From assembly GCA_023461075.1 (NCBI GenBank), contig JAEWNY010000036.1:1-22916 (forward strand): a stretch of 22,916 bases of DNA, in the 5' to 3' direction. A program made the position numbers and the translations under genes. This DNA comes from Pseudomonadota bacterium. GTDB lineage: Bacteria; Pseudomonadota; Gammaproteobacteria; Xanthomonadales; Xanthomonadaceae. This document shows positions 7,449 to 14,502 of the stretch, one piece after another. The first letter of the stretch is position 1; each line of letters starts with the position of its first letter. The notes under the pieces were generated by a model. It was not told where the DNA came from. It saw only the letters and a list, made by a program, of their open reading frames with translations, and did not search any database.

Positions 7449-8225
7449 TCAGCGCAGGAAGGTCGACAACGCTTCCAGGTACTCGCTGCGCGTCGAGATG
7501 CTGTCGTGGTTGGCGTCCGGGATGATGATTTCGCGGGTCGTGGCGGCCGGCAGCGCATGCAACAGCGCATCGGTGCTGGCCGCAGGCACCACGCGGTCGT
7601 TGCCTGCTCGGACGATGAGGATCGGCGTGCGCGCATCCTTCAGCCAGTCGACGCTGTCGTAGTTTTCCCGCAATAGCCAGCCAACCGGCAGCCACGGATA
7701 GTGCAGGCTGGCCACCGTGCGCATGCGGTCATACGGCGTCACCAGCACCAGCCGGTCGATGTCGCGTTGATGCGCGACGTGCGCGGCGACGCCGCTGCCC
7801 AGGCTGCGCCCGATCAGTGCGACCGGCTGTCCGGGATGCCGCTTCGCCACCTCGTCGTGCAGGGCCAAAGCATCAGCCAGGATCGCTTCGCTCGATGGCG
7901 TGCCATCGCTGCCGCCATAGCCGCGATAGGGCAGCAGGTAGGCACTCCAGCCGGCGCAGCAGTCGCCAAGCAGGCTGCGCGTGCCCTGCAGTGTTTCCGC
8001 GTTGCCGCCGAAATAGATCAGCGCACGCGGCTGCCCGGGTCGGTCGACCCAGCCGCGCAGCACGGCGCCATCCGGGCGTTGCAGCTGGAAGGTGGGCGCG
8101 ATGGCGGCATCGGTGCGCGTCGCATCGGCGAAATAGACCAGCCGGCGCTGGCCGACGTAGAGGCCGGCCAGCAACAGCGCGAACGCGAGCAGCAGCAGGC
8201 CGCCACCGATCCACAGGGTTTTCAT
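7449..8225 (-). CDS. Membrane-anchored alpha/beta hydrolase (BEM46/YfhR-like)
   Basis: The 258-residue protein starts with a hydrophobic N-terminal segment (residues 4-23), likely a membrane anchor or uncleaved signal. An alpha/beta-hydrolase fold follows: oxyanion region YFGGNAET (71-78), PYRGYGGSDG, nucleophile Ser141 in GRSLGSG, acid Asp210 in AGNDRVVP, and His240 in NHD. The catalytic triad is complete. This layout matches the BEM46/YfhR serine hydrolases of unknown substrate. The frame runs far upstream on this strand, but residues before MKTLW would be antisense to folD, so the ATG at 8225 is chosen; its ribosome binding site is weak. It diverges from folD across 129 bases. Confidence 0.85.
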   Translation of the reverse strand: MKTLWIGGGLLLLAFALLLAGLYVGQRRLVYFADATRTDAAIAPTFQLQRPDGAVLRGWVDRPGQPRALIYFGGNAETLQGTRSLLGDCCAGWSAYLLPYRGYGGSDGTPSSEAILADALALHDEVAKRHPGQPVALIGRSLGSGVAAHVAHQRDIDRLVLVTPYDRMRTVASLHYPWLPVGWLLRENYDSVDWLKDARTPILIVRAGNDRVVPAASTDALLHALPAATTREIIIPDANHDSISTRSEYLEALSTFLR

Positions 8226-8298
8226 CGATGCGTTTCCGGTGGCTTCGGGGACATGCGGCCAGCATGCCGCAAGCCACGACTGGCCGCGAGCCGCGCGG

Positions 8299-8318
8299 GC
8301 CGGCGATAATGCGCGACG
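8299..8318 (+). promoter_or_regulatory. Possible folD promoter (-10 element)
   Basis: GATAAT at 8305-8310 is a good -10 match in otherwise GC-rich sequence, placing a start near 8317, about 38 bases before the folD ATG. No clear -35 box is visible at 16-18 bases upstream. The rest of the 129-base divergent gap between the hydrolase and folD shows nothing else recognisable. Confidence 0.35.
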
Positions 8319-8354
8319 ACATGGCGCATTTCGCGCCGCCAAGGCCCGCACCGC

Positions 8355-9257
8355 ATGAGCAGCGCCCGCATCCTCGACGGCAAGCGCATCGCCGATGAAG
8401 CCCTGCACGCGATGCAGGCCGAAGTCGATGCGCGGATTGCTGCCGGAAAGCCGCGGCCAGGCCTGGCCGTGGTGCTGGTCGGCGATGATGCGGCCTCGCA
8501 GTCCTACGTGCGCAACAAGCGACGCGCGGCCGGGATCGTCGGCATCGAGACCTTCGACCACAATCTTGCCAGCGCCAGCGAAGAAGAGCTGCTCGCCCTC
8601 ATCGACCAGCTCAATGCCGATCCGGCGGTGCACGGCATTTTGGTCCAGTTGCCGCTGCCGGGCATTCCGGATGCGAGCCGGTTGATCGAACGCATCGATC
8701 CGAAAAAAGATGTCGATGGCTTCCATCCACAGAACGTGGGCCACCTGGCGTTGCGCCAGTTCGGCCTGCGTCCGTGCACGCCGCGCGGCATCGTGCACCT
8801 GCTCAAGCAAACCGGCGAGCCGATCCGCGGCGCCAACGCGACGATTGTGGGTGTCTCCAACCACGTCGGCCGGCCGATGGCGATGGAACTGCTGATCGCT
8901 GGCTGCACGGTCACCTGCTGCCATCGCTTCACCCCGCCGGAGGTGCTGGAGGCCGCGGTGCGCAACGCCGATATCCTGGTGGTGGCGGTCGGCAAGCCCG
9001 GGATCGTCGCCGGCGAATGGGTGAAGCCCGGTGCGGTGGTGATCGATGTGGGCATCAACCGCACCGATGATGGCCGGCTGGTGGGCGATGTCGGCTTCGA
9101 AGCCGCGCTGGAGCGCGCCGGCTGGATCACCCCGGTGCCGGGCGGGGTGGGGCCGATGACTGTCGCCACCCTGATGCGCAACACGCTGGAGGCGGTTGAA
9201 CTGCAGGAGCAGGGCGCGCCCGGAGCCGGCCCGGAGCAGCAGCCGCTCGCGCGCTGA
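8355..9257 (+). CDS. folD: FolD, methylene-THF dehydrogenase / methenyl-THF cyclohydrolase
   Basis: The 300-residue protein has the FolD two-domain layout. The catalytic domain carries SYVRNKRRAAG with the active-site Lys55 and Tyr51, VQLPLP (Gln98), and KKDVDGFHPQNVG. The NADP-binding domain carries VGVSNHVGRPMAMELL and the C-terminal PGGVGPMTVATL. It interconverts 5,10-methylene-THF and 10-formyl-THF, the one-carbon donor for purines. This suits its place before guaB and guaA. Most FolD proteins have GRS at the start of the nucleotide loop where this one has GVS. The last 20 residues (QEQGAPGAGPEQQPLAR) are a low-complexity tail beyond the usual end. Start choice rests on the conserved N-terminus; AAGG lies 11 bases before the ATG. 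Confidence 0.95.
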   Translation: MSSARILDGKRIADEALHAMQAEVDARIAAGKPRPGLAVVLVGDDAASQSYVRNKRRAAGIVGIETFDHNLASASEEELLALIDQLNADPAVHGILVQLPLPGIPDASRLIERIDPKKDVDGFHPQNVGHLALRQFGLRPCTPRGIVHLLKQTGEPIRGANATIVGVSNHVGRPMAMELLIAGCTVTCCHRFTPPEVLEAAVRNADILVVAVGKPGIVAGEWVKPGAVVIDVGINRTDDGRLVGDVGFEAALERAGWITPVPGGVGPMTVATLMRNTLEAVELQEQGAPGAGPEQQPLAR

Positions 9258-9284
9258 CACCAAGCGTGCGGCGAGGGCCACGGA

Positions 9285-9302
9285 CGCGGTACAATGTCGC
9301 GC
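9285..9302 (+). promoter_or_regulatory. Possible guaB promoter (-10 element)
   Basis: TACAAT at 9290-9295 is a strong -10 match and predicts transcription from about 9302, some 22 bases before the guaB ATG. The -35 region is poor. The element overlaps an in-frame upstream ATG at 9294, which would then not be in the transcript, supporting the start at 9324. No purine riboswitch-like fold is visible in the 66-base gap. Confidence 0.4.
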
Positions 9303-9323
9303 TTCCCAGACCCCGGATCCCGC

Positions 9324-10784
9324 ATGCTCCGCATCCTGGCCGAAGCGCTCACCTACGACGACGTCTCCCTGGTCCCCGCGCACTCGCAAGTGCTGCCCAA
9401 GGACGTTTCACTCGCGTCGAACCTGACCAAGTCACTGCGCCTGAACCTGCCGATCGTCTCCGCGGCGATGGACACCGTGACCGATGCACGACTTGCGATC
9501 GCGATGGCGCAACTGGGCGGCATCGGCATCCTGCACAAGAACATGACCTGGCAGCAGCAGGCCGACAGCGTCCGTCGGGTCAAGAATTTCGAATCGGGGA
9601 TCATCCGCGAGCCGTTCACGGTGACGCCGGATACCAGCATCGGCGAAGTGCTGAAGCTCACCCGCGCCCGCAACATCAGCGGCGTACCGGTGGTCGATTC
9701 CGAAGGCCAACTGGTCGGCATCGTCACCGGCCGCGACATGCGTTTCGAGAAGAAGCTGGACGATCCGGTCTACAACATCATGACGCGCAAGGACAAGCTG
9801 GTCACGGTGAAGGAGGGTGCCAGCGACGATGAGGTGCTCGATCTGTTCCACAAGTACCGCATCGAAAAACTGCTGGTGGTGAACGACGATTTCGCCTTGC
9901 GTGGCCTCATCACCGTCAAGGACATCCAGAAGAAGCGCGACAACCCGAACGCGGCCTACGATCCCGACGAGCAACTGCTGGTCGGCGCGGCGGTCGGCGT
10001 CGGCGGCGATACCGAACAGCGCATCGAAGCACTGGTCGACGCGGAAGTGGACGTGATCATCGTCGACACCGCACACGGCCATTCGCAGGGCGTGATCGAG
10101 CGCGTCGCCTGGGCCAAGAAAAGCTATCCGAAGCTGCAGGTGATCGGCGGCAACATCGTCACCGGCGATGCCGCGTTGGCCTTGATGGATGCCGGCGCGG
10201 ATGCGGTGAAGGTCGGCGTCGGTCCCGGTTCGATCTGCACGACGCGCATTGTCGCGGGCGTCGGCGTGCCGCAGGTCACCGCGATCTCGATGGTGGCGGA
10301 CGCCCTGCAGGATCGCATCCCGTTGATCGCCGATGGCGGCATCCGCTATTCCGGTGATCTCGGCAAGGCGCTGGCGGCGGGCGCATCGACCATCATGATC
10401 GGCGGCCTCTTTGCCGGTACCGAAGAGAGCCCCGGTGAAACCGAACTGTTCCAGGGCCGCAGCTACAAGAGCTACCGCGGCATGGGCTCGCTCGGCGCGA
10501 TGGAGAAAGGCTCGAAGGACCGCTACTTCCAGGACACCAGCGATGCCGACAAGCTGGTGCCCGAAGGCATCGAGGGACGCGTGCCGTATCGCGGGCCGCT
10601 CTCCGGCGTCGTACATCAATTGGCCGGTGGTCTGCGCGCGACCATGGGCTACTGCGGCTGCGCCAGCATCGAAGAGATGCGTTTGAATCCACAGTTCGTG
10701 AAAGTCAGCGGCGCCGGCCAGCGTGAATCGCACGTCCACGACGTGCAGATCACCAAGGAACCGCCGAATTACCGCGCCAGCTGA
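9324..10784 (+). CDS. guaB: GuaB, inosine-5'-monophosphate dehydrogenase
   Basis: The 486-residue protein matches IMPDH throughout. The N-terminus MLRILAEALTYDDVSLVPAH aligns with E. coli GuaB. Two CBS domains span about residues 93-205. The catalytic loop is GPGSICTTRIV with Cys305, followed by DGGIRYSGD, IGGLFAGTEESPGE and the YRGMGSLGAM flap region. It oxidises IMP to XMP with NAD+, the committed step to GMP. The start at 9324 gives the family length; an upstream in-frame ATG at 9294 overlaps the likely promoter. guaA follows after a short gap containing a hairpin, the classic guaBA arrangement. Confidence 0.97.
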   Translation: MLRILAEALTYDDVSLVPAHSQVLPKDVSLASNLTKSLRLNLPIVSAAMDTVTDARLAIAMAQLGGIGILHKNMTWQQQADSVRRVKNFESGIIREPFTVTPDTSIGEVLKLTRARNISGVPVVDSEGQLVGIVTGRDMRFEKKLDDPVYNIMTRKDKLVTVKEGASDDEVLDLFHKYRIEKLLVVNDDFALRGLITVKDIQKKRDNPNAAYDPDEQLLVGAAVGVGGDTEQRIEALVDAEVDVIIVDTAHGHSQGVIERVAWAKKSYPKLQVIGGNIVTGDAALALMDAGADAVKVGVGPGSICTTRIVAGVGVPQVTAISMVADALQDRIPLIADGGIRYSGDLGKALAAGASTIMIGGLFAGTEESPGETELFQGRSYKSYRGMGSLGAMEKGSKDRYFQDTSDADKLVPEGIEGRVPYRGPLSGVVHQLAGGLRATMGYCGCASIEEMRLNPQFVKVSGAGQRESHVHDVQITKEPPNYRAS

Positions 10785-10795
10785 TGCGCTTCCAT

Positions 10796-10826
10796 GAAGG
10801 GCGAGTGATTCGCCCTTCGTCGTTTT
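10796..10826 (+). terminator. Hairpin between guaB and guaA (terminator or attenuator)
   Basis: GAAGGGCGA (10796-10804) pairs perfectly with TCGCCCTTC (10810-10818) around a 5-base loop, followed by a short T stretch (TTTT, 10823-10826). The stem begins 11 bases after the guaB stop and ends 31 bases before the guaA start. The weak T tract suggests partial termination or an mRNA-stability element rather than a full stop to guaA transcription. Confidence 0.6.
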
Positions 10827-10849
10827 CAACGCATGATTCCTTGCCCGCC

Positions 10850-12409
10850 ATGACCGACCTCCATTCCGACAAGATCCTGATCCTCGACTTCGGTGCGCAG
10901 TACACCCAGCTGATCGCCCGGCGCATCCGAGAGATCGGCGTGTACTGCGAGATCTGGGCCTGGGATCACGACCCGGCCGATATCGTCGCGTTCGGCGCAA
11001 AGGGCATCATCCTCAGCGGCGGCCCGGAATCGACGACTGAGGAGAACTGTCCGGCCGCGCCACAGCAGGTGTTCGATGCCGAGGTGCCGCTGCTCGGCAT
11101 CTGCTACGGCATGCAGACGCTGGCCAAGCAATTGGGGGGCGAAACCGAAGGCGGCAACCAGCGCGAATTCGGCCATGCCGAGCTGGAACTGGTCGCGGAC
11201 GATGCGTTGATGTCGGTGCTGAAGTCGCTGCCGGATGGCACCAATGTATGGATGAGCCACGGCGATCATGTATCCAAGGCGCCGCCGGGCTTCGCCATCA
11301 CCGCGAAAACCGATCGCCTCGGCATCGCCGCGTTCGCCGATGACTCGAAGAAGATCTACGGCGTGCAGTTCCATCCGGAAGTCACCCACACGCGCGGTGG
11401 CGAGGCGTTGTTGCGGCGTTTCATGGTCGATATCTGTGGCTGCGAAACGCTGTGGACGCCGGCCAACATCATCGAGGACCAGATCACCCGCGTTCGCGAG
11501 CAGGTCGGTTCGGACGAAGTGATTTTGGGCCTCTCCGGTGGCGTGGATTCTTCGGTGGTCGCCGCGTTGTTGCATCGCGCGATCGGCGACCAGCTCACTT
11601 GCGTATTCGTCGACACCGGATTGCTGCGATGGAATGAAGGCGATCAGGTCATGGCCATGTTCGCCCAGAACATGGGTGTCAAGGTGGTACGCGTGAACGC
11701 AGCCGATCGCTACTTCGAAAAATTGAAGGGTGTCGAAGATCCGGAAGCCAAGCGCAAGATCATCGGCAACCTGTTCGTCGAAATCTTCGATGAAGAATCG
11801 AACAAGCTGGCGAATGCGAAATGGCTCGCACAGGGCACCATCTATCCGGACGTGATCGAATCGGCCGGCAGCAAGACCGGCAAGGCGCACGTCATCAAGA
11901 GCCATCACAACGTCGGCGGCCTGCCCGAGGACATGAAGCTGGGCCTGGTCGAACCGCTGCGCGAATTGTTCAAGGACGAGGTGCGTCGGCTCGGCATGGA
12001 GCTCGGCCTGCCGCGCGAGATGGTCTATCGCCATCCGTTCCCCGGCCCGGGCCTGGGGGTGCGCATCCTCGGAGAAGTGAAGCGCGAGTACGCCGCGCTG
12101 CTGGCACAGGCCGACCACATCTTCATCGACGAACTGCGCCGTGCCGATCTCTACGACAAGACAAGCCAGGCGTTCGCGGTGTTCCTGCCGGTGAAATCGG
12201 TCGGCGTGGTGGGCGATGCGCGCGCCTACGAATGGGTGATCGCGCTGCGTGCAGTTGAAACCATCGACTTCATGACCGCGCACTGGGCGCATCTTCCCTA
12301 CGATTTCCTCGGCAAGGTGAGCAATCGCATCATCAACGAACTGCGCGGCGTCTCGCGCGTGGTCTACGACATCAGCGGAAAGCCACCGGCAACGATCGAG
12401 TGGGAATGA
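10850..12409 (+). CDS. guaA: GuaA, GMP synthase (glutamine-hydrolysing)
   Basis: The 519-residue protein has an N-terminal class I glutamine amidotransferase: SGGPEST, LLGICYGMQ with nucleophile Cys85, and FHPEVTHT with His175 and Glu177. An ATP-pyrophosphatase domain follows (SGGVDSS, residues 229-235), then the dimerisation domain ending in PPATIEWE, the usual GuaA terminus. It converts XMP to GMP, completing the branch begun by GuaB. The ATG at 10850 gives the normal start (MTDLHSDKILILDFGAQ); the frame continues upstream through the intergenic hairpin, which argues against a longer protein. The GNAT-TadA gene starts 10 bases after the stop. Confidence 0.97.
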   Translation: MTDLHSDKILILDFGAQYTQLIARRIREIGVYCEIWAWDHDPADIVAFGAKGIILSGGPESTTEENCPAAPQQVFDAEVPLLGICYGMQTLAKQLGGETEGGNQREFGHAELELVADDALMSVLKSLPDGTNVWMSHGDHVSKAPPGFAITAKTDRLGIAAFADDSKKIYGVQFHPEVTHTRGGEALLRRFMVDICGCETLWTPANIIEDQITRVREQVGSDEVILGLSGGVDSSVVAALLHRAIGDQLTCVFVDTGLLRWNEGDQVMAMFAQNMGVKVVRVNAADRYFEKLKGVEDPEAKRKIIGNLFVEIFDEESNKLANAKWLAQGTIYPDVIESAGSKTGKAHVIKSHHNVGGLPEDMKLGLVEPLRELFKDEVRRLGMELGLPREMVYRHPFPGPGLGVRILGEVKREYAALLAQADHIFIDELRRADLYDKTSQAFAVFLPVKSVGVVGDARAYEWVIALRAVETIDFMTAHWAHLPYDFLGKVSNRIINELRGVSRVVYDISGKPPATIEWE

Positions 12410-12419
12410 GCGCAGGACG

Positions 12420-13430
12420 ATGAGCGAAGACGGGCTGCGCATCGTCGTGCTGGATGCGCATTGGCGCGAAGCACTCGCACGCATCCTGATCGATACGGTC
12501 GCGGGCAACGGCTCGGTCGGTTTCATGCACCCGCTATCGATGGATGAAGCGTTGGCGTTCTGGGATGGTGCCTTCGCCGCAGCCGGGCGCGGCGAGCGGT
12601 TGATCCTTGGTGCGCTGGATGGGGAACAGTTGCTCGGCAGCGTCACGTTGATTCTGTCGATGGCACCGAGCCAGCCGCATCGAGCCGAGTTGAGCAAGTT
12701 CATCGTCGCACCCGAAGCACGCGGACGCGGCGTCGGCGCGGCACTTCTGCAAGCGGTGGAAGCGGAAGCGATCGCGTGTGGCAAGACGCTGCTGGTACTC
12801 GATACGTCGGTGGTTGAAGGTGCGTCTTCTTTGTACTTTCGCCTCGGCTATCGCGAAGTCGGCGTGATTCCCGACTTCGCATTGAAACCTCATGGCGAAC
12901 TGGCGGCGACGAGGTTGTTCTGCAAGCAGCTGTCGCCGAAACCGGAGCCGGCGGCGCCGGAGCCGCGCGACGAAGCCTTCATGCAGCAGGCGCTTGCGTT
13001 GGCGCAGCGCGCGCAGCTTGAGGACAACGAGATTCCGGTAGGCGCCTTGGTGGTTTCACCGGAAGGCCGGGTAATCGGCGAAGGCTGGAACCGCAACATC
13101 GCCGAACATGACCCGTCATCGCACGCGGAAATCGTGGCGATGCGCAGGGCAGGGCAAGCCCTCGGCAACCATCGGCTGGTGGGTTGCACCCTCTACGTGA
13201 CACTGGAGCCTTGCGCGATGTGTGCGATGGCAATGGTGCATGCGCGCGTCGGACGGGTGGTGTTTGGTGCCTTCGACCCCAAGACCGGAGCAGCCGGCAG
13301 CGTATTCAACCTGATCGACGATCCGCGCCACAACCACCGTATCGAGGTGCGTGGTGGCGTGCTGGCTGATGAGGTCGGCCTGCGCCTGACCAATTACTTC
13401 CGCGCCAAACGCGGCCTCTCGCCGCGCTAG
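12420..13430 (+). CDS. tadA: GNAT acetyltransferase fused to tRNA adenosine(34) deaminase TadA
   Basis: One uninterrupted 336-residue frame joins two enzymes. Residues 1-170 form a GNAT domain with the acetyl-CoA loop RGRGVG (101-106); the ELSKFIVAPEARGRG and LYFRLGYREVGVIPDFAL segments recall tabtoxin-resistance-type acetyltransferases. A Pro/Ala/Glu linker (about 171-184) leads to a complete TadA: zinc His235 and catalytic Glu237 in SHAEI, zinc Cys265 and Cys268 in PCAMC, and the conserved NRNIAEHDPSSHAE segment. TadA deaminates A34 of tRNA-Arg(ACG) to inosine and is normally a stand-alone protein of about 160 residues. The acetyltransferase substrate is unknown. The ATG at 12420 is preceded closely by AGGA. 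A separate TadA product from an internal start is possible, since Met188 lies just before the deaminase core. The gene may be co-transcribed with guaA. Confidence 0.88.
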   Translation: MSEDGLRIVVLDAHWREALARILIDTVAGNGSVGFMHPLSMDEALAFWDGAFAAAGRGERLILGALDGEQLLGSVTLILSMAPSQPHRAELSKFIVAPEARGRGVGAALLQAVEAEAIACGKTLLVLDTSVVEGASSLYFRLGYREVGVIPDFALKPHGELAATRLFCKQLSPKPEPAAPEPRDEAFMQQALALAQRAQLEDNEIPVGALVVSPEGRVIGEGWNRNIAEHDPSSHAEIVAMRRAGQALGNHRLVGCTLYVTLEPCAMCAMAMVHARVGRVVFGAFDPKTGAAGSVFNLIDDPRHNHRIEVRGGVLADEVGLRLTNYFRAKRGLSPR

Positions 13431-13900
13431 AGGTTGCGCCGGTTCAACTCGTGGTCGAGCTCCAGGTCGAAACTGCGCACCGAGAGCGTGACCTCGCGCC
13501 ACATCGCGAAGCTGGCCACCAGCAGGAACAGCACGCCGAACACGGCGAGCACGGTGGGCAGTGCGCCGAGCCGGAACCCGAGGAAGGCATCCACCGCAAG
13601 TGCCAGACTGGTGCCGACGAAGCCGGCAAGCGCGCCGTACAGCATCCGGCAGGCGCGCAGCACCAGATAGGCGCGCTGGCGATGGCGGCGGATCTGCTCG
13701 TCGCGTTCGGCGCGGTCGGGCGCGTCATGCTTCCATTCGACGATCAGTGCGCGCAGCCGATCCACCACACGCGCCAGTCGCGCATTGGCCGATACCAGCA
13801 GCGAGGCGGTCGCCGCCATCAACAAGGCGGGCGCGAGCATCGCGGTCAGGATGGCGTAGTGGGCGAGGGCGGAGTTCTGGAACATGCCGTTATCATGCAC
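13427..13900 (-). CDS. DUF2721 family membrane protein
   Basis: The 157-residue protein has three predicted membrane spans at about residues 13-37, 83-108 and 114-134. A basic, charged cytoplasmic-type loop lies between the first two (LRALIVEWKHDAPDRAERDEQIRRHRQR). This matches the DUF2721 family, whose function is unknown. Two starts are possible: ATG at 13900 or ATG at 13885 (residue 6); neither has a Shine-Dalgarno site, and the shorter form loses nothing recognisable. The gene is head to head with orn and tail to tail with the GNAT-TadA gene. Its TAG and that of the fusion share the palindrome CTAG at 13427-13430. Confidence 0.75.
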   Translation of the reverse strand: MHDNGMFQNSALAHYAILTAMLAPALLMAATASLLVSANARLARVVDRLRALIVEWKHDAPDRAERDEQIRRHRQRAYLVLRACRMLYGALAGFVGTSLALAVDAFLGFRLGALPTVLAVFGVLFLLVASFAMWREVTLSVRSFDLELDHELNRRNL

Positions 13901-13903
13901 GAA
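13885..13903 (+). promoter_or_regulatory. Possible orn -10 element giving a leaderless transcript
   Basis: TATCAT at 13891-13896 is a plausible -10 hexamer. With the usual spacing the transcript would begin at or next to the A of the orn ATG at 13903, a leaderless mRNA. Consistent with that, no Shine-Dalgarno sequence precedes orn. The -35 region is poor. The element lies within the 5' end of the opposing DUF2721 gene. Confidence 0.3.
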
Positions 13904-14493
13904 TGAGCATCGATGACGCGACGCACGCCGACCTTCCCGACCATCGCCTGATCTGGATCGACCTGGAGATGACAGGGTTGGATACCGGGACGGACGAAAT
14001 CCTCGAAATCGCGACGATCGTGACCGATGGGCAATTGAACGTGCTGGCCGAAGGGCCGGAATTGGCGATCGCCCATCCCCTGTCCACGCTGGAGGCGATG
14101 GACGAATGGAACCGCAACCAACACGGCAAGTCGGGTCTGTGGCGGCGTTCGCTGGAAGAAGGCGTGTCGATGGCCGAGGCCGAGTCGCGCACGCTCGCCT
14201 TCCTGCGTGAATGGGTGCCCGAGCGTGCCTCTCCGATGTGCGGGAACTCGATCTGCCAGGATCGCCGCTTCCTGCATCGGCAGATGCCGGAACTGGAGCG
14301 CCACTTCCACTATCGCAACCTCGATGTCAGCACGCTCAAGGAACTGGCGCGACGCTGGTCGCCAGCGATGCTGGAAGGCTTCGACAAGGAAGGCGCGCAT
14401 ACCGCGCTGGCCGACGTGCGCGATTCGATCGCCGAACTGCGCCATTACCGCCGCTACATGGGCACGCTGGCGGGGATCGCTGGAACCGCCTGA
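13903..14493 (+). CDS. orn: Orn, oligoribonuclease (DEDDh 3'-5' exonuclease)
   Basis: The 196-residue protein carries all five DEDDh residues: Asp20 and Glu22 (WIDLEMTGL), Asp120 (CGNSICQDRRF), His166 and Asp171 (HTALADVRDS). Each lies eight residues later than its E. coli Orn counterpart, so the core length is exact and the extra residues are an N-terminal extension. Orn degrades 2-5-mer RNAs to mononucleotides and clears pGpG from cyclic-di-GMP turnover. It is essential in many gammaproteobacteria. The start at 13903 leaves only two bases to the longer DUF2721 start on the other strand. The stop is nine bases from the end of the convergent cardiolipin synthase gene. Confidence 0.95.
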   Translation: MSIDDATHADLPDHRLIWIDLEMTGLDTGTDEILEIATIVTDGQLNVLAEGPELAIAHPLSTLEAMDEWNRNQHGKSGLWRRSLEEGVSMAEAESRTLAFLREWVPERASPMCGNSICQDRRFLHRQMPELERHFHYRNLDVSTLKELARRWSPAMLEGFDKEGAHTALADVRDSIAELRHYRRYMGTLAGIAGTA

Positions 14494-14502
14494 GCGCGGG
14501 TT

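Noticed and set aside
9241..9323. Possible purine riboswitch upstream of guaB
   Set aside because: The gap is only 66 bases, the likely transcript start leaves a leader of about 22 bases, and no aptamer-like stems are present.
7449..9389. 646-codon minus frame that would extend the hydrolase far upstream
   Set aside because: The part beyond 8225 is antisense to folD and shows no homology pattern; the hydrolase has its own hydrophobic N-terminus starting at 8225.
9432..12784. Two long minus frames opposite guaB and guaA (9432-11000 and 10826-12784)
   Set aside because: Both are shadows of well-conserved enzymes and have no recognisable motifs or ribosome binding sites.
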